From Stagonosporopsis chrysanthemi (taxonomy: Eukaryota; Ascomycota; Dothideomycetes; Pleosporales; Didymellaceae): 64,000 nucleotides of DNA. The stretch covers positions 45,678-109,677 of the forward strand of contig JAFISE010000112.1 of the NCBI GenBank assembly GCA_022560025.1, in the 5' to 3' direction. Under the pieces are notes generated by a model that saw only the letters and a list, made by a program, of their open reading frames with translations, did no database searches and was not told the origin of the DNA. The position numbers were made by a program, and so were the translations under genes. Positions 22,053-32,182 of the stretch are shown one piece after another (the stretch's first letter is position 1; the number at the start of each line of letters is the position of its first letter).

Positions 22053-23476
22053 ATGTCTACACAGCGTTTCCCGTGGTTGGAACATAACGCGCGAATAGCT
22101 GGCAAATCAAGCGGAAGACGTGCTTCTGAGATCCCAAAAGACTTTGGATTCTTGAACGATACGTTTGCATAACCTATTGATGCGCAGGTCGCGTCTTAAC
22201 TTTTTTCCAAACTACCACTTGAGCTGCGAAGGCGTATTTGGAAGTTCAGTCTTCCGCAGCAACGACTTCTCAAGGTCACGGTGGCCGCGACAGAGCTGGC
22301 ATACGATTCTGCATCCGATCATCAAGATGATGGGTCCAATAACCCCAATCATATGCAATACCAGCTCGAAAACTATCTAGGGAATATCGTGAGCGGTGTC
22401 GACTACCATCTACGTCTAGACTCGACAAACACCCATTCACCACTTCTCCATGTCAGCCATGAGGCAAACGCTGTCGTTCGTCGTGTTTATCGTGTGAATG
22501 TTCCTATAACACAGCATTTACGAAGTGCCGATGCGCCTACGCTATGCCTACGATTCTGTCCCAAACGAGATATTATCCTCATTTCTGTTGAGGGTGTTGA
22601 GAACAAAGCCTACTTCGCCGACTTTGTACATGATGCGCTGGCATACGATCCGAAGAAGAAAGGAATTCTTCATATAGCTATTATGGACAAAAGTCGTCTT
22701 TATCTGCCTGTTGGTAAGCTTATCATATCTGTTTGTTCTTTGGTTATTAATTAGTAGACCAACTCCTCCTGACTATACATCTAGGGCTCCCCAACTTACA
22801 CAGTCATACGAAAGCTGCTTTAGCTTGCATCCTTAGGGGTTTGAGAAGCGTAACCATCGTCCACCTCTCTTACGCCAAATCTCGCCAAATGTTCTCAAGT
22901 ATACTCTCGCATGTACTCGCCGATAAAATCTCTAGTACAGAGAAGGTGCGCTTCAATCGAGCATACTGTCTATGGTCGAGCACCGCCTCTTATTCGCTCT
23001 TACCAACTGATCCCCGCCCCCTTTCCTGTCATATGGAACTGGTCGACTGTGGATGAGATCGCCGCCGGCTTATCCGTGCCTGGCGCATGCTCGAGGCAGC
23101 TTACAATGTCTCGCCGACCTCACCAGAGAGGAGACGGGTGCTGATCGCGATAACCGATTCGGACGAGAGCCTTACAGTCGCAACGACGTCCCAGGCATGT
23201 TGCTTCCGGCAGCAAGAGGAGTTTTCTTGGAGCTGTAATTGGGAAAAGGAAGGGCTGTTCGACCAATGGTGCTCTGGGATGACGAACCTAGACAGCGACG
23301 AGGACCTGGAATTTTCGAAGACGCAGAATGCTGTGGGGTTTTGGTTGGTACCGCTGGATGCATTTGGTTCTGTGCCAGAAGTTCCATATGACACTCATCG
23401 GTGGGAGATGACGCGGTTCTGCGATTTGACTCCTTTCAGATCACAGATAAAACTTGGTTTGTTTGCTATTTCGTAG
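22053..23476 (+). pseudogene. 2EXR-family protein, broken
   Basis: The diagnostic 2EXR opening (LPLELRRRIW near 22216, then LLHVSHEANAVVRR near 22450) identifies this fungal family of unknown function. In one continuous frame from the Met at 22053 there are two TAA codons, at 22170-22172 and 22197-22199, both before the 2EXR core. An apparent intron starts at 22712 (gtaagc) and ends near 22784 (catctag), rejoining LRSVTIVHL. Further on the frame changes at least once (about 23040-23060) before the piece RAWRMLEAAYNV and its tail, which ends at 23476. Several breaks make this a relic rather than a spliced gene. Confidence 0.7.
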
Positions 23477-23709
23477 GAACAGCGGATAGGACTTAGGAGC
23501 GAAGTTGTCCTGGTGGAGAGCTTGATGTTTCAAGGAAAGTCAACTGTTCTACTGTAACTAGAAGGCGATTTCTAATCTAGCTATCTCGTTACTATAAAGC
23601 TAAACACGCTCAGCTGCGTTGTCTAGTGCTAGAGTAGGTTCAGTAGAGGATCTATGTAGTACTCTAAGTATATATACTTCTACAAAGCCGATTAAAGCCG
23701 AATTGCACA

Positions 23710-24302
23710 TCAAGGTGTTACGACAGCCCCGCCGTCGTAGATCGCGCCCCAACCAGGTCTATGCAACAACAACCACGCGCGGGACATCACACAACTGACA
23801 CCAACACGTGTCGTCCTCTCGCCTTTACTGGTTGGTGTCATCCAGACCCAGCTCCAGCCATGCATGTCGAACTCATCTTCCCGCGGCGTGTATTCATGCT
23901 GCAACGTATCCAAACTCTGTTTATCGATCATAATGCAGGCGTATGATCGCGGACCGCCGCGTCCATCAGGGAAGTTTGCGTTCTTCCATTCCACAAACCG
24001 CCTGTTCGGCGCTTGCGATCAGCCAAGTGTGTTTGATAAACCAGGTCTGCATCTTACTGCTTGATGAATTTTGGCCCAGCTCCGTCCTATGCGACGTTCT
24101 CCTGCACCGCCCAGTCGATGCGCGGAAAGAGATTTGAGGCGCCCTCCTCCTTGAGCGAGCTTCTTGCTTGCGTGTTGAGGCGGCTCATCATGCGCGCCCA
24201 GGCTGCGTCGTCGCCGTATGTACAGCGGAATGTGACGAAGCCCCATTTCTTGTCTGGATTTGCGCGGAGGTCGAATTGCACCTCGTCGAAATGCGGAGAC
24301 AT
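23710..24302 (-). pseudogene. uncharacterised fungal family protein, copy 2, with amber codon
   Basis: Paralogue of the gene at 491-1090: KKWGFVTFRCTYGDD and IDWAVQEN align to RWGFIIYRCTYDDD and IDWAVQED. Exon 1 is 24302-24058, then a 56-nt phase-2 intron (gtaaga...gaacag, 24057-24002, with a ctgat branch) and exon 2 24001-23710. Exon lengths, 245 and 292 nt, are identical to copy 1. Codon 72 is TAG (24089-24087), within the first exon and upstream of a well-conserved GAGP stretch. No splice choice removes it, so the protein would be truncated. Everything after the stop is still open, so the lesion looks recent. A sequencing error is the main alternative. Confidence 0.75.
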
Positions 24303-24879
24303 TTTTCTGTCGTAGTGGTGTAGGTGTGGTGACTGATGGAGGATTGACGATCCATTTGGCGGGCAAGTCGGTGGCACATCTGCCGTATGTAAGCCAGGAT
24401 ATGAAGGGGATATGAGCACGGTCATCAAGATGTCGGCGCTCCCTTGGCTTCTACTAGAATGTTGAGAAGAGCGCGACTGGCGCGGGAGGCCTTTTGTATC
24501 TGTGATGAACAATCGGGAGACGAAGGCCTGAGATACGTCTTCTAACGCACAGTATGAGTTTCTTGGTCCTTGTAGCCTGAGGACTCAATCCAGAGTCATA
24601 CGTCTTAGTACGGAATTAATGTTCCCTGTAACTATCAGCAGCAAAACGAACAACTTTCTATGTTGTTGTGCAGGGAGTAGAGTTCTTCTGCAATTAGCTG
24701 CTCTTTAGGCTTTGCACTGAAAGGTGTCAAGAAAAGCTGACCAAGCAGGCTGTTCCCTATGAGTACCAATCTTGTAGGCACTAAAGTTTGTTTATTTTGG
24801 CAGTACGTTTCTAAAAGAGTTAGACAGTATTGAACAGAGGCATCTGTCCTGATGGAGAGATTGTAGCGACACCCCTCTC
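24303..24879. other. intergenic between two minus-strand genes
   Basis: 3' end of the methyltransferase gene and presumed promoter of family copy 2. No other pattern. Confidence 0.5.
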
Positions 24880-25925
24880 CTAAAGCGGCTTCCGTCCATA
24901 TACAACATATACCCATCCATGCTCGCTGTTCCCCTCGAATCTCTCCACAAACTCGTGTAACTCCTCGATAACCCCATCAACATCTCGGGTGCTCATGAAC
25001 CCTGCCCTTCCCAACTTTTGTATCAAGATCGGGGCATCGTCTCTCACAAATGCCCTGTGTATCGGAGCCATTCGTCTTTGTACGTCCGTCATGCCTTCCC
25101 AGGTTCCGAAAGGAAGGACGTAACGCTTGATCCGAACTTCTTCCAAGCCTGCGTCCTTGAAGTATTTCCCAAGAAAGGCGCCAATTCGTGGCTCAAGACC
25201 ATGAGCCCGCATCATGTTGTGCCAGATAGCACGCCAGGACTCTGGATCCTTAACTACGCATATAGTTTCCTCGAGCTCTTCTATGGCGGGTTCTTTTGGA
25301 TAGACATCATACGCGTTCCCAGAAGAAGGCAGAGAGAATCGTGCCATATCTGGCTCTTGCATTTCGATCCAGGCCTGTCCGCATCCGTCAATGACGTGGC
25401 GTAGCTTGGGAAAGGAGCAGGACTTACACCAGGCTTTGCCAAGTTGAGATACAGCTCAATGTACCTTTTCCAGTCTGTGATGCCGCCCATGAGAAATCTC
25501 GAGAACACGTAGTCAAAGGCTCCATTTGTCAGACCGTGGCTTGCATCCATGATATCGCCCTGAATGTATTCGATGTTCCCTCGCTTCGGACGGAGAGCAG
25601 GAACGGGAGATAGATCGACACCGCACACGTTTGCTGCGGCGTACATGGTGCCGAGTTCGTCAGTTGTGGCGCCTGTCCCACAGCCTATATCGATCACTCT
25701 GTGAACAGAAGATGGGTGGAGAGGTGAGTGGACAATGTGGCCATCAAGGAGCTCGCGAATCCGCTTCGCCGTTGCTTCAAGTCTGCGATGTTCCTGATCA
25801 CTCGAGGATGATGAGTACATTGTCTTCAAAGGATTGGCTTGAGGCACTTACTCATTAGGTAAAATGTAAGGAGATTCTTCGTTGTGATAGCTTCTTTCCC
25901 CTTCTAAATTAGATATTGCTGCCAT
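24880..25925 (-). CDS. SAM-dependent methyltransferase, LaeA/UMTA-like
   Basis: Predicted class I methyltransferase. Three exons: 25925-25852, 25800-25428 and 25374-24880 (introns of 51 and 53 nt, each gtaagt), 313 aa. The start of the domain reads YILPNDDQEHRRLE, the form seen at the head of LaeA-like fungal methyltransferases. SAM motif I is VIDIGCGTG (about residue 57), followed by GVDLSP and GDIMD. The C-terminal third ends with WVYVVYGRKP. LaeA-like proteins include regulators of secondary metabolism and enzymes of metabolite clusters; which applies here is unknown. It lies between relics and may be a survivor of a small cluster with the monooxygenase at 29.7-31.1 kb. Introns fit without forcing. 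Confidence 0.85.
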
Positions 25926-26553
25926 TATCAACCGAGGAAGTATATCGATGCCGGAGAGGAAGTGGCTGTCGCAGTACTCGAGCGATAGTAGGTATAGAAG
26001 AAAGCTGGGCACTGTCTGAGATGTTCTTGACCCCGCCAACTGAAGGAGCTGCATCCCTACGGCACAGTTATCGCCATGCGCGAATCATATTCACTCAAAT
26101 AAGGCTTATGAAGTGGCTTCAAGCGTGTTCGCAGTGATTTAATCATTCACAAACGATACCGTACATGAATTCATGTTCTTCAATGTATTTGCGTCTATTC
26201 ACTCGCATACAGTCTGAGGTAAATTTAAGTACAGGTAGGTGAGATGTGAACTCCTGAATTTCAATGACGACTGATAATGAGTGTATAGAAGCTAGTTGCT
26301 CTGATTGGATATGTTCGTGCTGACAACTTTTCAACGACGATAAACACAAAATTATATTAGATGTAGTACAAGATACACCCTAGCACAATATATGTATTTC
26401 CCATGTACTTTACCTGTGCACAATGCAGTGCCGTTACCTGATCTAATATTACAGTGAGAGTCATATTCTCTGTGCATAGTATATGTTGAATTACTAGGCC
26501 TTAAAATAAATTGTATTACTGCTGCTTAATTTTGAACTAGTACATAACTTAGT
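25926..26553. other. AT-rich intergenic
   Basis: No gene seen. Strongly AT-rich from about 26100, as expected of decayed or RIP-affected DNA, but no repeat partner is visible within the window. Confidence 0.4.
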
Positions 26554-27400
26554 TCACACTTCCTTGCTAACGAATACAAACCCCGCGCTTCTCCCGGACA
26601 AGTCGCCAAGCTCAGCCCGTAGACTTTGCACCTCTAGCAATCTTGCATTTTCTGTAGCATATTTCTGAAAGCTCTTGAACTCAAAGAGCTTGACTCCACC
26701 GTCATCAATGAGGAAATCGTGACGATCATCGCCATGTGAAAGGCTAAGGTTGTGAGATCTCTCCAGAAGCATCTCGCGATTGCGCAGATCATGGATCCCT
26801 GCACACCTCCTGTTTCCAAACCTCTCAAGCAAAAGGCCAATTACTTTTACTCTCGAATGTGGTCAAAGAGGTGTGCTGCAAGTGCCAAGTCCTTTTGCTG
26901 TAATAATTGATACGCTCGAGTTTCCCGCTCGACATTGAGAATCTCCCACTCGAACCGTGAAGTCTTTGCGACTACATTGGATTAAAGTGGAAGTGCGATT
27001 ACTCTTTCGGTATGCGAGTCTGTTGTGTTGTATGATGCATCTTCAAAGGTGGTGGCGGCAAGGCATTCCACTCTCTCTAGGTCAAAAATGTCAATTTGCG
27101 TGTCATACCACACGTTTCAACACTTGCTAGCTGCTGATGCGAAAGCAACATCCGTAGTTCGCCGGTCTCGCCATCTCGAAAAAGGTGTGCAACATTCCAA
27201 TTATGGTCACTGCCGGGCAGCAGTGGTAGAAAGGCCAGGGAAAAGATTAGAGTATCTTTGTCGAAGGCGGATGCTGTGATCTTGAGGTATTTGACCTTAT
27301 GACTTATCCGGACCCAATAGTTGCTTTCAGTCTCGTTGTCATTGTCAACTTCCATCAATAAAATAGATGAATCCATCAGATATTGGTTCAGTCGCGCCAT
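26554..27400 (-). pseudogene. fungal aminoglycoside-phosphotransferase/kinase-like protein, broken
   Basis: Fragments in order match the fungal kinase-like phosphotransferase family: VKYLKITASAFD, then DHNWNVAHLFRD (near the start), FEWEILNVERETRAYQ in the middle, and HGDDRHDFLID with ENARLLEVQSLRAELG at the end. Breaks: a TAA at 26984-26982 in the middle part, and a one-base frame change near 26845 between HIRE and KVIGLLLERF. Catalytic features are also damaged: the Asn normally following HGD at the catalytic loop is Asp, and the metal-binding DFE/DFG position reads EFK. The active site therefore decayed along with the frame. Assignment rests on remembered family pattern. Confidence 0.65.
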
Positions 27401-27689
27401 GTAACACGCTTTCGAGGCTCAGGGTATCCCGCTTACAACACGTTGAGTGTAAGTGACTTGTTTCAGACGCCGGGGTATAACACGTACAACAAGTAGTTCA
27501 ATTCGTACAAGATAGCGCGCTTGACTTATTTTAAAAACTGTAACTTGCCACTGTCTAGCGAACAGTAGCGGACAGACGTTGAGATCGCCACCAAGGTCAT
27601 TCTAGGGTAGAGAAGGCCCGTACATGTATGGCGGGCGCGCGCTAACTGTGTACTTCTCTTGAGTGACGATCAATCGCCACCATTCACCA

Positions 27690-29227
27690 ATCAAAACAAA
27701 ATCTGCTCAAACAGCGGCGGTGTCTATGTATCGTGGGTCTCAGAGCCTCTAACGGACGGTCATTCTTACTTCTATATTGTTTGCAATGATTGACCAGCGT
27801 GTAGTTGGTCTTGTCTCGCCAGGGCTTTGGCAGATATCTATGACTGGGCAAAACGTTGAATGGGGATAAGAGCTCTACATTTAAGTATACATGTCGATTA
27901 TCATTGGCATCAGCATAGCTTTTCATTCGTCGGCACTCGAATTCTCGGTCGCTTAGCTGCAGAAAAAGCGAGAAATTGCTCATCCTAAAGGGCTGCTTCT
28001 TACGAGCCTTGCGAGGCATTGGCTGCCCGCTATTAGCTACACAGCAAACCGTCAACGATATTGTATTTGCATATCTTGAACGTCAGAATCATGTGTTTGA
28101 GGTACAAGTGTGCGGAGATGTAACGCTGCACATTTTGGTGTGTAGCCTAGGCTGCGGATCAAAGTCGCGGAGTAAGTAGTTACGACACCACTCGAGACAG
28201 AGAGCTGCTTTGGGCCAGCATGGGCATAGACACTGAGATTGGTGAAGCTGTACTAGGATGACGGCAAGAACCATCAGATGCAATTGTGGGTCAGTGATTG
28301 CCTCCAGGATTTGTCTGGGCTGGAACGTCCTGCTTTGAATGCCGGTTCTGTTTACACTCACATGTTTCAGCAACGCAACCTTCTCTGCATCACTAAGCCA
28401 TCCTGCCTGCATGGGCGTGTCTGGCACGAGAAAGAGCGTCGCCAAGCCAATAACAACAGTCAGGCACCCGAGAGTGACAAACATAACACGCCATCCAGCA
28501 AGTCCAGCCCCAGGTGCTACGTGCTGAAAGCCATAGGAGATGGTACCACCAATAATCTGGCCGAAGCCAAGCCCACAGTACCAGAAGGAGAAGCGGGGCG
28601 CTTCTTCAGACTTGGAGTACCACTGCGAGCTGATGAGAAGGAGGGCCCGATGGTAGCTTCGAAGATTCCTAGGAAAATTCGGGAGACAAGGAGTGTGTGG
28701 TAAGATGTTGCTGCGGCACCAATGGCAGTCGCGATACCCCAGGGGATGACGTTGACACCAAGCCATTTTGCTGCAGGAACCATCTGCAGAAAGTAGACTA
28801 CCGAGGTCAGATCAAGCGAGAAAGGCTGTGAATATGAAGCATACTGTTGTGTACTTAAAAGCAGAGCAGTCCCACGAAGAGAGACGTAGCGATGTTTGAG
28901 AAGTCGTTTCCGACTAAACGCAGATCTCTTTGAATACCCATAATGGCTGCATACTGGTAGATGATCAGTTCCAAAGCGACAGCGTTTTCTCGCTCGACTG
29001 ACATTGAGTATGACTTTGTCGAGAAACTGCATGGTATAGCAGCCGAACATTAGCGGCACGATGCGCCAATCCACTCTGCGACGCAATTCATTGATGTCAA
29101 CAGCATTTTCGCTCGAGCTCTCGTCGTGATGTCGGTTGAGGTACGACCATGCATCGTCGACAGCTTCTGCTTCTAGTGATGCCTGAACGGTCGTAGGCTG
29201 CGGTCCAGGGTTAACATTGGCCGCCAT
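27690..29227 (-). pseudogene. MFS transporter of the Dal5/TNA1 anion-cation family, broken
   Basis: The start (ATG 29227) and the first helix (RRVDWRIVPLMF, FLDKVILN) are typical of fungal Dal5-type permeases. After a 49-nt intron (29002-28954) the frame reads YAAIMGIQRDLRLVGNDFSNIATSLF and meets TAA at 28857-28855. It resumes with VPAAKWLGVNVIPWG. A one-base loss near gggccc (28643-28648) separates FEATIGPS from LLLISSQWYSKSEE. A 46-nt intron (28253-28208) leads to SSGVVTTYSATLIRSLGYT, helix 7-8 of the family. Beyond about 28130 only scattered, stop-ridden similarity remains, down to about 27.7 kb. Same family as the intact transporter at 41110-42702 and next to the FAD monooxygenase, suggesting a lost uptake or export partner. 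Confidence 0.75.
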
Positions 29228-29664
29228 CGTTGTTTCCGAAATACTCAGAACTACACAGTGAAGGTATGTCAAAAACGGAAAATTTGCGCGGTGGAACGTT
29301 GGACTCAGGAAGGAATGCAGGAGCTCGGGAGGATTTGTAAGGCTCAAGGCCGTTGAAGGCTGAGACCAAAGACTGCGGATAAATGGCCACGGTGTGTCGA
29401 CCCTGCAGAAGGACATAAGAGCTTGCAATTTCATACGGTCGGTTCGACCCGAGCAATGAAGGTACCTGGCAAAATCGCAGATCTGTCATTGATGAAAGGT
29501 TTACGGCTCAGACCAAGGCCCTATTTGCTGACATGCGTCGCACAGCGCACAAACTTGTCGTATAGATGCACACTCGAACTTGATAACTTTGAGACGGGTC
29601 ACGAAAGACGGGCAAGGCGAAACCTGGTTGGTAAACCCAAATGTACTCAGTCAGGCGCACCGCG
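29228..29664. other. short intergenic between monooxygenase and transporter relic
   Basis: 437 bases holding the 3' end of the monooxygenase gene and the former promoter of the transporter. No other feature. Confidence 0.45.
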
Positions 29665-31094
29665 TCAAAGATCGGAGTCAAGAATCATCTGCCTCTTCGT
29701 AAGCAGAGGGCTACTTGGTGTCAGATTTGCCCAGTCGTGCGCGTCGAGACACGCTTGTCGAGAGGCCAGAACTGCTGGTACTGTTCGCTTGGCTACGCTC
29801 TGTTGATAGTCATTTAGAGAGAAACGAAGGTTTGGAGCATCAGGACCAAGCTTCGATAGAACTGCCTTGCTGAGCTCTAGCACATCGACGATAGCATGGT
29901 TCGCGCCTTCACCTCGATCTAGTTTCAAACAATATCAGCTTCCGATGTAAGTACGAGCTTGAGGTGTAAAGCTTACACATCGCCATGGCGTGGGCCGCAT
30001 CGCCTACGAGTGTGTACGTGCCTGCGGCAACGGTTTTTTGGCGTGGTACATAATCATCAAGCTCAAGTAGTTTGATCCTAGTTTCATCGGACACCTGAGA
30101 GAGAAAGGAGCGAAAAGGCTCAGCGAAGCTGGCTGCGATGTCTCGGACGATAGCTATCCGTTCGCTGTTCGATAACTCATAGCCTCCAGCTGGTAGAGCA
30201 TCGAACGGTTTCTTTTCGGTCGAGCCTGATATGCAAACTTGATACACAAAGGAGTCTCCGTGATCCTCGGAAGGTTGGGGTGTCTTTAACACTGGTAGCT
30301 GCTGCGTTAGTCGACTTTCAGAGGACTAGTGAGAACTGGCAGTGGCTCAGCGAACATGTACCTACAGCTGATGTACATGAACACATCATTTGCAGATGCA
30401 GTGCCCTGTAAGAAGAACGGATCAAGGTCACGGATAGACTTTGCTTGCGCGGCAGTCACCTGCACCGTGAAACCGAACATCGAAACCGGAATTCGACGAT
30501 TGGCGTGCTTCTCAAGCGGACCAAATTGGTACCGAACTGACGAATGGCTCCCATCGCAGCCGAATAGCATGCGGCCTCGACATTCAGTGCCATCCTCGAA
30601 GTGGGAACCTACAGCTGTCATGTAATCTGAAAGGTAGACAAACTTCTTATTCCACTAAAGAACAAGTTGGTTAGCATATTTGCGGTCCTGCACATGACAT
30701 GACAGCGTACCTCGATATCGATGCCGGTAGCCAACAACCGACGCAGTGCTTCTCTCGTCACTCTGATCCTCTCATCCTCTCCCGCTCGTGGACTTGCGCC
30801 TTTCTTTTCACCAGTAGTGAGGTCGAAGAAGGGAAAGGTCGAACATTCACCTCGCTCAACAGCAGCGCGATCCACATACGTCTCAGGGAGACGGGCTAGA
30901 AGATCATCCGGAAGTAACTCGCGGAGAGCAGGTAGAGACCAGTGCAAAGTGAGGCCCCAACCTGGTCCGCGTGTCGAGAAGTCGTCGTCTCGCTCGAAGA
31001 TTCGAAAAGGCACGTTCAGTTGACGAAGCCGTTGCGCAATGAGTAGTCCTGATATACCTGCACCAATGATGAGTACTGGAAGGTCGTTTTCCAT
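29665..31094 (-). CDS. FAD-dependent monooxygenase (salicylate-hydroxylase-like)
   Basis: Class A flavoprotein hydroxylase. Four exons: 31094-30711, 30654-30366, 30291-29977 and 29918-29665, 413 aa. Introns of 56, 74 and 58 nt were placed so that IE/WNKKF, MYIS/LLKTP and AMAM/YRGEGANHA join, each matching the family. Motifs: the nucleotide-binding GAGISG (residues 10-15), the central DG motif CDGSHSSVR (about 155) and the second FAD motif GDAAHAM (about 255). No signal peptide or membrane anchor, so soluble. Such enzymes hydroxylate aromatic or polyketide substrates; the substrate cannot be read from sequence. It is intact, while the adjacent same-strand transporter is dead. Confidence 0.9.
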
Positions 31095-31452
31095 GACGTT
31101 GGGTTGAATGTGAAAAGATCAGGTTGAGGTCGAAACGATGATATTGCTGGCGACGACTGTGGCTGTCAGCAGACAGTGGCGCTAAGGTTTTGGCGCCTTC
31201 CTCTTGAGGTTGTTGCATGTTCTGCTCCCACCACTGCAGCACATCTTAGATCACAATATCCACAAACGCTGCCTTGTAAATCGCCTCTTGCAAGATCATC
31301 CCTTCCGAAGTAAAATGGACAAACGATCAATGGTCAATGGTATCATCCAACGCATCCGGTTTTGTATTGTAATACTCCTTTGAATTGTGTCGTTGACTCC
31401 GTTCCATGCTCCATGTACAGTAGTATCATACACTGGTATATCTGCCTCCTCT
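31095..31452. other. promoter region of the monooxygenase gene
   Basis: 358 bases between the monooxygenase start and the end of the mitochondrial uS13 gene, both on the minus strand. No clear TATA or known binding site recognised. Confidence 0.45.
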
Positions 31453-31936
31453 TCACATCTGCACTCGCCCTGTGCCTCCTCGCTCGATCTTGTTCAGCTT
31501 TCTCGCATTGAGGATCTGTGATCTTGTGTTCTGTCCTCGTACGGGTAAACCCATAGCGTGTCGCCTTCCTCTGTACGTGCCCATGTCCTTCAATCTGCGA
31601 ATGTTGTCCTGCACTTCTCGCCGCGCATCGTTCTCGATCTTCATCGTCGATAATTCGGCTGTAAGGTCCATGACTGTGGAGTTCTTCAATGTGCCGACCT
31701 TGGACCAAGGGTGGATGTGGAACTTGGCCATGATCTTCTGCGACACCTTGGGGCCGATGCCGAAGAAGCTCTCGAGAGAGCGCTGGATGGGCGTTAGGTT
31801 TGCAATGCGCTCGCTGCGGCGGACGGCGGTGCTGCACATACTTTGACGAGCGTCGCCTCTGTGAAACTGAAACCGTTGATAAACACCTTAATCCCGTCAG
31901 CGCATTCTCTCCGCCATCCAATTGCGTGCTTACCAT
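31453..31936 (-). CDS. SWS2: mitochondrial small-subunit ribosomal protein uS13m
   Basis: uS13 of the mitochondrial ribosome, which contacts the head of the small subunit and P-site tRNA. Conserved parts: FFGIGPK (helix-hairpin), KFHIHP, LTAELS, then [23 protein letters not shown] with the universal C-terminal basic stretch. Three exons: the ATG alone (31936-31934), 31886-31842 and 31782-31453, with introns of 47 nt (gtaagc...gattaag) and 59 nt (gtatgt...atccag, branch cctaac). Total 125 aa, normal. The one-codon first exon is deduced because the conserved VFINGF block has no ATG of its own and is preceded by a good acceptor. Divergent from the cyclophilin gene, 246 bp away. Confidence 0.85.
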
Positions 31937-32182
31937 GGCGGCGGCAGTCCTCAGGCAGCTATCTGCGTGGTGTTGAAGATCTGTAACCGCAACTGCGCGA
32001 GGATCGCCAATCTCGAAAGCCCACGGGCGCACTACGGCACAGCGACCGCGTTTCACGCTAGGCTAAGGACCACGTCTCGGAAACAGAGAGCTCCTCCGCT
32101 TCCAGGGACACCATTCAGGGACTCGACACACCTACATAACTCCACAGCTTCCTCTCCGTGCAGAAGAGGCAAACCAGGCATC
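31937..32182. promoter_or_regulatory. shared bidirectional promoter, uS13m and cyclophilin B
   Basis: 246 bases between two divergent start codons. No TATA box seen on either side, as usual for housekeeping pairs. Confidence 0.5.
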
